From Haladaptatus sp. QDMS2 (GTDB lineage: Archaea > Halobacteriota > Halobacteria > Halobacteriales > Halococcaceae), in the NCBI RefSeq assembly GCF_029338295.1, contig NZ_CP119791.1, forward strand, positions 2,542,001-2,606,000: DNA of 64,000 bases, given 5' to 3'. Positions 1-9,783 of the stretch are shown here, one piece after another (the first letter of the stretch is position 1; each line of letters opens with the position of its first letter). Made by a program: the position numbers and the translations under genes. Below the pieces are notes generated by a model that made no database searches, was not told where the DNA came from, and saw only the letters and a program-made list of their open reading frames with translations.

Positions 1-2
1 AA

Positions 3-962
3 GTGTTGTATCAGGTTCGGGGGCGCACGCTCGCCGACGAGCAGGCGTTCGAGGAGTGGGCTGGCGCCGAGAACGTGACGAGCGTGTACGTGAACGCCAA
101 GATTACCGAGGACGGGTTCGTCCGCGCCCTGCAACTGCGATACGTCGTGGCGCATCCGGACGGAAAGATCGTGTTCAACAAGCAACTCACCTACTCCGAC
201 GTCGGTGGCACTGAAGTCACGCTCCCGCCGTGGTGGGGGCAAGACCTGTGGCTCATCGGTGAGAACAGCGGTGGCGAGGCCGCACTCGGCAAGCGAAGCG
301 TCGCCGCACTCGAGAACAAATCGATAACGGTTCGATGGTCCAAAGACGTGCTCGATAACGCCTCCGACTATCGGTCGCGCCTTTCGTCCGTACACCTTTA
401 CGGAACCCTCGGCGCGAATCGCGACCGATACCGGACGAGAGTGTACATCAACAACTCCACCGAACAGGTCGACTTCGAGGCGTTCTCGAACGGCACCGTT
501 CGAATCGAACGCCGGGTGACGCGCGACACGGAGAACGTCACCGTTGCCTCCGACGAGGCAGGGAATCCAATCGACCCGGCCGCCGCGAGACGAGTTCGGC
601 AACTGTCCGTCGCCGAGGCGGAGACGCTGCTTTCTGCCATCGAGTTCGAGGATGTCATCGTAGACACGAACGCCGAACCGGGCGAAGGACCGGGGCCGCG
701 GTACATCTTCGTTGGGCGCGCTGTTGGAGATGAACAGGCAATGCGGGAATGGACCGGGTACGACAACGTCTCCAACGTCTCAGCAAGTGTGTCAATTGCA
801 GCGTCCGGCGCGATTCGTGGATACAGGCTCGAATACACCATCCACCGAAACGGCCAGTCGGATGGGGTGAGCGAGACGTACTACGTCCACGGCGTCGACG
901 AAGTACAAGTCGACGCTCCATACTGGGCGAATCAGACAACAGAGCCGGATTCAGCAGCATGA
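3..962 (+). CDS. Haloarchaeal surface protein with two copies of a lipoprotein-type repeat (5' partial)
   Basis: The frame is open at the window edge and no signal peptide is visible, so the true start is probably upstream. Two copies of one domain bracket a beta-rich middle. Copy one (about residues 2-80) carries EEWAGAENV and a DVGG...PPWW ending. Copy two (about 233-310) carries REWTGYDNV and ends VDAPYWANQT. This domain recurs at the C-terminus of many haloarchaeal lipoproteins (DUF7537-like, from memory). The stop overlaps the ATG of the next gene in ATGA, so the two are probably co-translated. Function is unknown; an extracytoplasmic location is inferred from the family and from several N-x-S/T sites. 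Confidence 0.7.
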   Translation: MLYQVRGRTLADEQAFEEWAGAENVTSVYVNAKITEDGFVRALQLRYVVAHPDGKIVFNKQLTYSDVGGTEVTLPPWWGQDLWLIGENSGGEAALGKRSVAALENKSITVRWSKDVLDNASDYRSRLSSVHLYGTLGANRDRYRTRVYINNSTEQVDFEAFSNGTVRIERRVTRDTENVTVASDEAGNPIDPAAARRVRQLSVAEAETLLSAIEFEDVIVDTNAEPGEGPGPRYIFVGRAVGDEQAMREWTGYDNVSNVSASVSIAASGAIRGYRLEYTIHRNGQSDGVSETYYVHGVDEVQVDAPYWANQTTEPDSAA

Positions 963-1876
963 GACGACTACTATCGACAATTTTGGTGGCACTACTCCTC
1001 ACCACTGCTGGCTGTAGCGGCATCCTTCCCGGCCAATCCGAACCGACAGCGGACATCTCTGCGACGCCGGTACCGGTTCCGGGTAATGGTTCGTACCCGC
1101 CCGGTTCACAGCACGTCGATATCGCTGACAACGTCTCGTATCCGCCGGGCGTGACGGAAGCGGGGCTCGAAAACGGGGTCGCCCTCCGCGAAGCGAACGC
1201 TGACTGGATTTCCGGAAAACGATACACGGTCGTTCGAACGGTGATTCGGGAGCGAACCCAGTCAGCTGAATTCGACAAAACTGAAACGAGGCTGGAAATC
1301 GCCAACAACACCTCCTTCTACCTCCAGCGGACGACCTACTGGGACGAGTCACAGACCATGCTCCGTGCGCATTCGCTCTGGGCGACCGGTGACAAAATCT
1401 ACGAACACGAGGTAGAGGGGAATCAGACAGAGACCGACGTCGTACACGACGGAATCGTCCATCCAACGGGAGAGCGAACGATAGACGGGATTGCCGAAGA
1501 GGAACTCGCTCTGCTCCTCTCTACGAACGGAAACGTGACCGTCGAACCGGCTTCAGTCACGATAAATGGGGAACAAGCCTTCGTCCTCACCGGCAAGCAA
1601 ATTTCAGAAGACGATTTCTTCGACAGCCCACAGTACCTCACTGAGACTGACGGGTTCGCGATTGAGAACGTCACTATCCGAGTGCTGGTGACGAGTGAGG
1701 GGAAAATTTGGTCATACCACTACGCACTCTTTGGAGAGCGAGACGGGGAATCGTACACCGAGCGCGCGACGGTCGAGTACAAACACGTCGGGCAGGGGCG
1801 CGTTCACGAACCCCACTGGGCTGACGAACTAAACGGAACTGACAGCGATTCCACTCAGGAAGCGGCGTCGGCGTAG
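959..1876 (+). CDS. Lipoprotein of the haloarchaeal DUF7537-like family
   Basis: This is a 305-residue secreted lipoprotein. The N-terminus is MRR followed by a hydrophobic stretch and the lipobox TTAGC, with Cys19 as the predicted lipidation site. A Pro/Ser/Gly-rich linker follows, then a beta-rich domain with many N-x-T/S sites. The C-terminal part (VTSEGKIWSYHY...VEYKHVG...PHWAD) matches the repeat seen twice in the preceding protein, so the two are paralogous. The ATG at 959 is chosen because it overlaps the upstream TGA and yields an intact signal peptide; the frame extends upstream but lacks a leader there. Function is unknown. Confidence 0.8.
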   Translation: MRRLLSTILVALLLTTAGCSGILPGQSEPTADISATPVPVPGNGSYPPGSQHVDIADNVSYPPGVTEAGLENGVALREANADWISGKRYTVVRTVIRERTQSAEFDKTETRLEIANNTSFYLQRTTYWDESQTMLRAHSLWATGDKIYEHEVEGNQTETDVVHDGIVHPTGERTIDGIAEEELALLLSTNGNVTVEPASVTINGEQAFVLTGKQISEDDFFDSPQYLTETDGFAIENVTIRVLVTSEGKIWSYHYALFGERDGESYTERATVEYKHVGQGRVHEPHWADELNGTDSDSTQEAASA

Positions 1877-1939
1877 AAAAACGGTCGAAACGCGATTCGT
1901 TCAGCGGTCAGGTGTGGGAGATGGGCTGAGAGCCGATTT

Positions 1940-3613
<1,674 letters not shown>

Positions 3614-3630
3614 AATCAAGAGCGACTATA

Positions 3631-3645
3631 ATTGTGATTCTACAT
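3631..3645 (-). promoter_or_regulatory. Promoter box of the thermosome gene, shared with the second chaperonin gene
   Basis: Read on the minus strand the box is ATGTAGAATCACAAT, ending 17 nt before the ATG. The box before the other chaperonin gene (38026-38040) is ATATAGAAGCACATT: 12 of 15 positions match and the distance to the ATG is identical. It overlaps the expected TATA position. Confidence 0.7.
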
Positions 3646-3916
3646 AAATGCTTTGATTTCCGCTCCGGCCAATTTCCCACACAGTACGCCCGCTGACGCC
3701 TGAAACCACCAGAAAGAGCAGTCTCGTTGGAGAGGGTGTGACGGAGACCCACACGACGTGGACGTTCTGTTCGTTCGTTCTTTAAATACAATCTACTAGC
3801 CACAGGTCTTCGAAACCATCGACCACCTCGAAACGGCAGTCGAAGCACTCGCTCGCACGATGTAACCTATTGGCTCAGAAACAGGTATTTCTCCTCGCTT
3901 CGCCATCCCACTATCA
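3646..3916. other. Intergenic region between divergent genes
   Basis: This stretch separates the thermosome gene from the secreted paralog pair. I see a plus-strand TATA-like TTTAAATAC at 3781-3789 and a small inverted repeat AGAAA-CAGGTA-TTTCT at 3877-3892, just before the next start. No convincing gene is present; the short open frames lack haloarchaeal composition. Confidence 0.5.
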
Positions 3917-4498
3917 ATGGAAAATCGCAGGCGGACGGTGGTCGCGGTGGCCATCGCGGTGCTCTCGATTCTCGGTGCGGCAGTGGTTGCGGGGAGCAGT
4001 GCGACGGTAAGCGAGACACAGACCGACCAACAGCTCGTCACGCGGAGCGTCAACGGCGCAACGAACGGTCTCGATGGTCGACTCTACCTCTACGTCGAAG
4101 GTGAGCGCGAGGCAGATTCGCTCAGAGCTGCGCTCACGGAAGCGTTTGGCGACCGCGGCGTCGAGGTGCTCGAACTCGAAACTCTCGCGGACACGCACGA
4201 TGCGCCCGTGCTTGCAGTGTTCGCTGAGGAGCCGACAATTCGCTACGCCCCCGGCGAGTCTGTCGGCACGGTGCGATGGGCGCTCTCCTACTCCGCCGCC
4301 GGTAACGCCACCCAACTCGCGGCAGTACGCGCAGACCCGACCGCTGGCGTCACCCTGTCCGCGTCGAACCCGTTCGTTCGCACCGGAACGTTCGAAACCC
4401 GTGATACCACGAGGGGAGTGTTCTCGCTCCCAACCTATCGCATTCACCTCGCGGACGTCATCGGAACGACAACTGCAGACGCGGTTTTTGCACCCTGA
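3917..4498 (+). CDS. Secreted or membrane-anchored hypothetical protein, first of a tandem paralog pair
   Basis: This 193-residue protein is not recognised. It opens with a basic N-terminus (MENRRR) and a hydrophobic segment (about residues 7-29) that acts as a signal or anchor. The soluble part shares with the next gene the blocks RLYLYVEG, ALTEAF, DAPVLAVF, a YSAAGNA-type segment and a final LPTYRIH. These blocks occur in the same order and spacing, so the pair arose by tandem duplication. No catalytic motif is evident. It sits alone, divergent from the thermosome gene. Confidence 0.7.
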   Translation: MENRRRTVVAVAIAVLSILGAAVVAGSSATVSETQTDQQLVTRSVNGATNGLDGRLYLYVEGEREADSLRAALTEAFGDRGVEVLELETLADTHDAPVLAVFAEEPTIRYAPGESVGTVRWALSYSAAGNATQLAAVRADPTAGVTLSASNPFVRTGTFETRDTTRGVFSLPTYRIHLADVIGTTTADAVFAP

Positions 4499-4552
4499 CC
4501 GGCAAATATTTTCTCTCCTGTGGAAAGAATTAAAATAACATAAAATAAACCA

Positions 4553-4567
4553 GATAATTATATATTC
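4553..4567 (+). promoter_or_regulatory. AT-rich core promoter of the second paralog
   Basis: The sequence ATAATTATATATTCC lies about 23-37 nt before the ATG at 4590, inside a 90-nt AT-rich stretch that stands out from the surrounding high-GC sequence. The position fits a haloarchaeal TATA box with a short or absent leader. Confidence 0.6.
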
Positions 4568-4589
4568 CTCTCAGCCTTATTAGTGTTCG

Positions 4590-5180
4590 ATGAAAACCCC
4601 CATTCGGTCCCCTCTTCGCCTCGGGTTAACGCTTCTATTGCTGTTCAACGCGGCGAACGTCGCTGCGTTCAACGCCGTCGAGAGCGATACCGAGACGGAA
4701 AGTGTCTTGATTACGAGTAACACTATCGGTGTTGACAACTTGCTCGACGACCGGCTCTATCTCTACGTCGAGGGTGACGTTCGTGATGCGGCGATGCTCC
4801 GAGTCGCGCTCACGGAAGCATTCGCCGCAGAAGGCGTGACCACCGTCCCGGTCGATTCGCTCGACGGTCGATTCGATGCCCCCGTTCTCGCCGTTTTCTG
4901 TGACGAGGTAGCCCTCGAGTACTCTCCCATCCGTTCGAACTCGAAAGTCGATTGGCAACTGTACTACTCCGCGACGGGCAACGCGGCACAACTCGCCACG
5001 CTCCGTGCAGACAACTTCGCCCCCATCGACCTGACCGACGCTGACCCGTACGTCAGCTTCGGGCTGTTCACCACCTACGACGTGACGACGGGCATCTTCA
5101 CGCTCCCGAGCTACAGAACCCACATCACCGACGAGATGGCCGCTGAAGCCGTTCGCAACGTCGAGATTGCGCAGGCTTAG
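4590..5180 (+). CDS. Secreted hypothetical protein, second of a tandem paralog pair
   Basis: This 196-residue protein has a signal-like N-terminus (two hydrophobic runs within residues 10-30) and the same conserved blocks as the preceding gene: RLYLYVEG, ALTEAF, DAPVLAVF, YSATGNA and TLPSYRTH. It has its own AT-rich promoter, so the pair may be expressed separately. Its stop overlaps the stop of the convergent downstream gene by 2 nt. Function is unknown. Confidence 0.7.
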   Translation: MKTPIRSPLRLGLTLLLLFNAANVAAFNAVESDTETESVLITSNTIGVDNLLDDRLYLYVEGDVRDAAMLRVALTEAFAAEGVTTVPVDSLDGRFDAPVLAVFCDEVALEYSPIRSNSKVDWQLYYSATGNAAQLATLRADNFAPIDLTDADPYVSFGLFTTYDVTTGIFTLPSYRTHITDEMAAEAVRNVEIAQA

Positions 5181-5530
5181 GCTTCATTCGCGATGTAGAC
5201 GCCAATCCAGCCGCCAATCGCGCTCAGAACAATCGAGTACGCAACACCGAACAGGACGATAATCCAGAAGAGGAAGCCAAACAGCAGGCCACCGCCCGTC
5301 TCGCCGACGCTGAACGCGCCGATGGAGAGGAATCCGAAGATGAAGAACACGATGAGAATGAACGGAATCGCGGCGATTGCGCCAGCGAGTGCACCCACTT
5401 TGAGTCCTTCGTCTTTCTGCAGGTAGCCTGCTACGCCGCCGCCGAGGACCGGCGACAGCGGAATCCACGAGAGAACGACACCGATTACCGCCCCGATGAG
5501 TGCGTTAACCCAGATATTCTGCTCTGCCAT
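5177..5530 (-). CDS. Small multi-pass membrane protein, DUF5518-like
   Basis: This 117-residue protein has about four hydrophobic segments and Gly-rich turns (VLGGGVAGYLQ near residue 30). It resembles the haloarchaeal DUF5518 family from memory: a helical hairpin, an EG-L-VGALAG motif, then two more helices. The ATG at 5530 (MAEQN) is chosen; an in-frame upstream extension to 5590 is Ser/Arg-rich and unlikely. Function is unknown. Confidence 0.75.
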   Translation of the reverse strand: MAEQNIWVNALIGAVIGVVLSWIPLSPVLGGGVAGYLQKDEGLKVGALAGAIAAIPFILIVFFIFGFLSIGAFSVGETGGGLLFGFLFWIIVLFGVAYSIVLSAIGGWIGVYIANEA

Positions 5531-5665
5531 GCCACCAGATTGACCCCGCGGGGAGAATAGTCTATTGGATGATGTGTTTTCAAATCCCATCAGAAAGCGT
5601 TTCCCAACGCAACGGGTCCGCAGCGCGACTAGACGCGCTGCTCAGAAGTGTTGCGTTGGAGAAAA

Positions 5666-5747
5666 CGCCAGGACTGGGATTTGAACCCAGAATCCCGAAA
5701 GGGAACACGCTTTCCAGGCGTGCGCCTTACCGTTCGGCCATCCTGGC
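5666..5747 (-). tRNA. tRNA-Ser (anticodon GGA)
   Basis: The minus strand folds as a type II tRNA. The acceptor stem GCCAGGA pairs with TCCTGGC and G is the discriminator base. The D arm contains GGCCGAACGG-type sequence. The anticodon stem-loop is CACGC-CTGGAAA-GCGTG with anticodon GGA. The extra arm is long (TCCC/GGGA) and the T loop is GGGTTCAAATCCC. The long variable arm and GGA anticodon identify serine. CCA is not encoded and no intron is seen. Confidence 0.96.
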
Positions 5748-5791
5748 TCGCGTCCGAGACTATCCCCGTGACGCGTTTAAGTCCTTCTTTT

Positions 5792-5983
5792 TCAGTCGGC
5801 GAGTGTCGGTTCGGCGAGGTAGGTCACTACCGTTGCACCGACGCCGATGACGAGGGCCACGGCGAACTTCACGAGCAGGTCCACGGGTTGCCCGGCGACC
5901 AGTTCGTAGGCCTGTAGGAGGACCAGAAACGACAGCGCGCCGATGACGCCCCAGAGCAGACTGGCCTTCGTCCGTGGGTTCAT
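5792..5983 (-). CDS. Small two-helix membrane protein
   Basis: This 63-residue protein has a short polar N-terminus (MNPRTK) and two hydrophobic helices (about residues 8-29 and 37-58), typical of small conserved haloarchaeal membrane proteins. It lies between the tRNA-Ser gene and ridA. I do not recognise a function. Confidence 0.65.
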   Translation of the reverse strand: MNPRTKASLLWGVIGALSFLVLLQAYELVAGQPVDLLVKFAVALVIGVGATVVTYLAEPTLAD

Positions 5984-6035
5984 GGACGTGGTCGTAGGCT
6001 GCGTTTGCGAGTCGAGCGACGAACCGACGACACGC

Positions 6036-6419
6036 TCACTCCTCGACGGAGGCGATGGCTTCGATTTCGACGTCGACGCCCTTTGGCAGGTTGGCGACTT
6101 CGACTGCGCTGCGGGCCGGCGGTTCGTCGTCGAAGTACGTCGCGTACGTGTCGTTCATCGCCGTGAAGTCGTCGATGTCGTTCAGAAACACTGAGACTTT
6201 GAGCACGTCGCTCATCTCCGCGCCGGCTTCCGCGAGGACGGCAGTGAGGTTGTCGAGACACTGCTCTGCCTGCACGTCGATAGGTTCGTCGTCTAAGAGT
6301 TCGCCCTCCGGCGTGAGTGGAATCTGCCCGGCGGTAAACACGAGCGAGCCGTTCGTCGTTGCCTGGCTGTACGCGCCGACGGCCTCGGGAGCCTCGTCGG
6401 TGTGGATGATTCGCTTCAT
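6036..6419 (-). CDS. ridA: RidA family enamine/imine deaminase
   Basis: This 127-residue protein matches the full length of the YjgF/YER057c/RidA family. Members form cytosolic trimers that hydrolyse reactive 2-aminoacrylate and other enamines released by PLP enzymes. Visible family signatures are VGAYSQA, FTAGQIPLTPEGEL, QCLDNLTAVLAEAG and, near the C-terminus, PARSAVEVANLPKGVDVEIEA, whose Arg is the conserved substrate-binding residue. The ATG at 6419 (MKRII) is chosen because it gives family length. A threonine deaminase, the classic source of the toxic enamine, lies 2 kb away. Confidence 0.93.
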   Translation of the reverse strand: MKRIIHTDEAPEAVGAYSQATTNGSLVFTAGQIPLTPEGELLDDEPIDVQAEQCLDNLTAVLAEAGAEMSDVLKVSVFLNDIDDFTAMNDTYATYFDDEPPARSAVEVANLPKGVDVEIEAIASVEE

Positions 6420-6516
6420 ACCCCGAGAGGCACGCCGAGTGTGATAAAACTGCATGAGATGGGTCCACCCGGCGAACGTTGAAGGGGGCTGTCTGTCAAC
6501 CATCCACCGAGGACAG

Positions 6517-7377
6517 ATGACAGACGACTACGAGATTACACCGCCCGAACTGACCGCAGACCGGATTCTCACCCTCTCAGACCCGCGTTTTTCCGACGAC
6601 TCTGTCGCCATCGTCACCGGGGCCGCATCCGGCATCGGCCGCGCGACTGCGGTGGCACTCGCGAAAAACGGCCTCACCGTCGTCGCCACCGACATGGACG
6701 AGGACGGTCTCGCAGAGACGGTGGCGGTCGCAGACGAGGTCGATGCACCCGGCCCTGTCGAGACGGTGGACGTGAACCTCACCGACGACGCCGAGGTGGA
6801 GGCACTCGTGGAGACGGCCGCCGAGCTGGGACAGTTGCGCTACGTCGCGAACATCGCGGGTCTCCAGCACATCGCCAGCATCGAGAACTTCCCGATGGAG
6901 ACGTACGACCTGATGCAGAACGTGATGGTTCGTGCGCCCTTCCTGCTCACGAAACTCGCCTTCCCCCACATCCGCGAGGCAGACGACGGCGTCGGCGCAA
7001 TCGCCAACATGGCCTCGGTCCACGGTCACCTGGCGACGAAGGACAAGCCCTCCTACATCATGACGAAGTTCGCCCTGCGCGGGCTGACGCAGGCCATCGC
7101 CGCCGAGGGCGAGGGGCGGATTCGCAGTTTCAGCGTGAGTACCGCCTACGTCAAGACGCCGCTCGTGACGAATCAGGTGCCGGACACGGCCCGCGAGCGC
7201 GGTATCAGCGAGCGCGAAGTCGTCGAAGACGTGATGCTCGGCCACAGTCGGGTAAAGGAGATGATGGAGCCGGTGGACGTAGCGAACCTGTTCACGTTCG
7301 GCTTCTCGCAGTACGGCCAGCATCTGGACGGTGGAGACCTGCGCTGGGACGGCGGCATGACGCTCACGTATGAGTAA
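6517..7377 (+). CDS. bdhA: Short-chain dehydrogenase, probable 3-hydroxybutyrate dehydrogenase
   Basis: This 286-residue SDR carries the cofactor loop TGAASGIG (34-41), an acidic residue after strand 2 (ATDMDEDG, favouring NAD), the active-site Ser in NMASVHG and YIMTK (about 180-184). The segment after the active site (TPLVTNQVPDTARERGISE) matches 3-hydroxybutyrate dehydrogenases. It would oxidise 3-hydroxybutyrate to acetoacetate. Its stop overlaps the start of the patatin gene by 8 nt, and a bdhA/patatin pairing is known for PHA degradation in Haloferax mediterranei. The ATG at 6517 is preferred over an upstream in-frame start because it gives normal SDR length. Confidence 0.8.
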   Translation: MTDDYEITPPELTADRILTLSDPRFSDDSVAIVTGAASGIGRATAVALAKNGLTVVATDMDEDGLAETVAVADEVDAPGPVETVDVNLTDDAEVEALVETAAELGQLRYVANIAGLQHIASIENFPMETYDLMQNVMVRAPFLLTKLAFPHIREADDGVGAIANMASVHGHLATKDKPSYIMTKFALRGLTQAIAAEGEGRIRSFSVSTAYVKTPLVTNQVPDTARERGISEREVVEDVMLGHSRVKEMMEPVDVANLFTFGFSQYGQHLDGGDLRWDGGMTLTYE

Positions 7378-8329
7378 GCGCGTCGCCATCGCCTGTCAGG
7401 GCGGAGGGAGTCATACGGCGTTCACCGGGGGCGTCCTCAAGGGAATACTGGACGAGGACCCAGACGTGGACATCGTGGGCTTCTCGGGAACCTCGGGTGG
7501 GGCCGTGTCGGCGCTCGCCGCGTGGTACGGACTGCTCACGGAGGGGCCCGAGAAAGCCTGTCGCCTCATCGACGCCCTCTGGGGGGACATCGCCGCCAAT
7601 CCCGGCGTCGACCGCTGGGTCAACAGTTCGATGGTCGCGTGGACGCGAGCGGGCAACAGCGGCCTCCCGATTCCCGAGGTCAGCCCCTACCAGCATCCGT
7701 TCTCCGACTGGGGCCACAATCAGTTGCGCGCCACGCTAGAGCAGTTCATCGACTTCGAGCGCATCCCCGACCTGCTCGAAGCGGACAGCCCTGAACTCGT
7801 CGTCGGGACGGTGAACGTGAACGCGGGCGAGTTCAAGACGTTCGCCGACGAGGAGATTACGGTCGAAGCCATGCTCGCCTCAACCGCCCTGCCGACGCTG
7901 TTCCCAGCCGTCGAGATTCATGGTCACAGCCACTGGGACGGCCTGTTCAGTCAGAATCCACCGATTCACGACCTGTTGACCAACGGCACGAAACCGGACG
8001 AAATCTGGGTCGTCCAGATAAACCCGCAGACCCGAGAAACGGAGCCAAAATCGCTCCTCGAAATTCACGACCGGCGCAACGAACTCGCGGGGAACATCTC
8101 GATGAATCAGGAACTGCGCTTCATCCACACGGTAAACGAGTGGATAGAGGCGGGTCACCTGCCGAGAGAACACTACAACGTCGTCCGCACGCGGAAAATC
8201 ATGTTCAACAGAGACCTCCACGCCGCGTCGAAACTCGACCGTTCGCCCGACTTCCTCGCGGAGTTGCTCGAACTGGGCGAGCGACGCGGGCGCAGCTTTA
8301 TCGATCAGATGAGGACGTCCACTTCGTAG
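7370..8329 (+). CDS. phaZ: Patatin-like phospholipase, probable PHA depolymerase
   Basis: This 319-residue protein has all patatin hallmarks: a Gly-rich oxyanion loop (GGGSHTAFTGG, 11-21), the nucleophile elbow GTSGG with Ser42, and the dyad Asp in HWDG near residue 190. No signal peptide is present, so it acts in the cytoplasm. Patatin-family PhaZh1 of Haloferax mediterranei degrades native polyhydroxyalkanoate granules, and the overlap here with a 3-hydroxybutyrate dehydrogenase supports the same role. A lipid acyl hydrolase is the alternative. The 3' end overlaps the convergent ilvA gene by 25 nt. Confidence 0.8.
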   Translation: MSKRVAIACQGGGSHTAFTGGVLKGILDEDPDVDIVGFSGTSGGAVSALAAWYGLLTEGPEKACRLIDALWGDIAANPGVDRWVNSSMVAWTRAGNSGLPIPEVSPYQHPFSDWGHNQLRATLEQFIDFERIPDLLEADSPELVVGTVNVNAGEFKTFADEEITVEAMLASTALPTLFPAVEIHGHSHWDGLFSQNPPIHDLLTNGTKPDEIWVVQINPQTRETEPKSLLEIHDRRNELAGNISMNQELRFIHTVNEWIEAGHLPREHYNVVRTRKIMFNRDLHAASKLDRSPDFLAELLELGERRGRSFIDQMRTSTS

Positions 8330-9516
8330 TCGTTCTGCTCTAAGGCCGCGAGTACCTCGGCGACGTGGTCGTGGCCCCGCGTCTCCAAGTCGATTTCGAC
8401 CTCCGCTGCGTTCATCGCGAGGTCACGCGAGGTCCGGTCGTGCTGGATGGCGTAGATGTTCGCCTTCTCCGCGGCGATGACCTCGATGAGGCGTTCGAGC
8501 GCGCCCGGTCGGTCTTTGAGCACCGTTCGAATCTTCAGATAGCGACCGGTCTCGACGAGGCCGCGCATGATGACGGTCGTGAGGACGTTCAGGTCGATGT
8601 TTCCGCCACACAGCGCCGGGACGATGACCTCGCCCTCCTCGTAGTCGAACTTCTCAGAGAGCAACGCGGCGAGTGGAACCGCCCCGGCCCCCTCGACGAG
8701 CGTCTTGCCGCGTTCGAGCAGCGAGATGAGCGCGACGGCGATTTCCGAGTCGGAGACCGTGACCACCTCGTCTACGCGCTCCTGGATGACCTCGAACGTC
8801 TGCTGGCCGACGCTCCGAGTGGCGATACCGTCGGCGATGGTGTCGACGCTGTCTAGCTCCTGGACGGACCCCTTTTCGAGCGACTGGGCGACGCTCGATG
8901 CGCCTTCTGCCTGCACGCCGATGACGCGGATGTCCGGGTTCTTCGCCTTGAGTGCCGTGGCGATGCCCGCAATGAGGCCGCCGCCGCCGATACCGACCAC
9001 GACGGTTTCGACCTCCGGGAGGTCGTCGTAAATTTCGAGGCCGATGGTTCCCTGCCCGGCCATCACCGTCTCGTCGTCGAAGGCGTGGACGTAACAGCGC
9101 CCTTCCTCGCGCTCGATTTCGTGGGCTTTCTCTGCCGCTTCGTCGTAGTCTGCGCCGTGCAGGACGACTTCTGCGCCGTAGGCGCGGGTGGCCTTGACCT
9201 TTGAGATGGGAGCGTACTCGGGCATCACGATTTTCGAATCGACCCCGTTTCGCGTGGCGGCGAGTGCGACGCCCTGTGCGTGGTTGCCCGCGCTCGCGGT
9301 GACGACGCCCGCTTCCTTCTCCGCAGGCGAGAGCGTCGCGATGCGGTTCGATGCGCCGCGAATCTTGAACGACCCGGTCCGCTGGAAGGTTTCGAGTTTG
9401 AGGTGGACCTTCGCACCGGTTATGTCCGAGAAGGTGTGAGAGTAGTCGAGCGGTGTGTGGCGAGCGACCGCCTCGACCCGCTCTCGGGCCTCGAGTACGT
9501 CAGAAAGTTCGAGCAT
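8305..9516 (-). CDS. ilvA: Threonine ammonia-lyase (threonine deaminase)
   Basis: This 403-residue PLP enzyme converts threonine to 2-oxobutanoate, the first step of isoleucine synthesis or threonine catabolism. The PLP lysine lies in RTGSFKIRG (Lys51) and the phosphate loop is GIGGGGLIAG. Residues from about 325 form a C-terminal ACT domain (LKDRPGALERLIEVIA), so allosteric control by an amino acid is likely. One ACT domain and this length resemble the single-ACT type rather than E. coli IlvA. A TATA-like GATAAATG lies about 25 nt before the ATG. Confidence 0.93.
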   Translation of the reverse strand: MLELSDVLEARERVEAVARHTPLDYSHTFSDITGAKVHLKLETFQRTGSFKIRGASNRIATLSPAEKEAGVVTASAGNHAQGVALAATRNGVDSKIVMPEYAPISKVKATRAYGAEVVLHGADYDEAAEKAHEIEREEGRCYVHAFDDETVMAGQGTIGLEIYDDLPEVETVVVGIGGGGLIAGIATALKAKNPDIRVIGVQAEGASSVAQSLEKGSVQELDSVDTIADGIATRSVGQQTFEVIQERVDEVVTVSDSEIAVALISLLERGKTLVEGAGAVPLAALLSEKFDYEEGEVIVPALCGGNIDLNVLTTVIMRGLVETGRYLKIRTVLKDRPGALERLIEVIAAEKANIYAIQHDRTSRDLAMNAAEVEIDLETRGHDHVAEVLAALEQNDYEVDVLI

Positions 9517-9783
9517 ACCTCCGAGTTGCTGTTGCGCCGCATTTATCGTTTACGTGTAACTCAGGGCGATGAAGTAGGGGGATCGGGACGAGCATCCCAG
9601 GGGATGGGGGGCTGTCCCAAAGCGTATGACTGCGTCTGGATGACAGCAGGGAGACCATATAAATGATTTGGAGGTAGAGTGAAAGTGAAACCGGACGACT
9701 GCAGCGGGTTCGAGCGGGCGTCAGACGCTCGTCGGCCGGACGTCATGCTGGCGTATCTGCAGGGAATTGTTTGTCAGCCGACA
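9517..9783. other. Intergenic region upstream of ilvA with a nested hairpin and a strong TATA box
   Basis: No gene is supported here. Two nested stems are present: GGGAC (9585-9589) pairs with GTCCC (9614-9618) and encloses CATCCC (9593-9598) pairing with GGGATG (9601-9606). A CATATAAAT box lies at about 9654-9662 and works on either strand. Read on the minus strand, the box plus hairpin would make a structured leader before ilvA. Confidence 0.4.
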
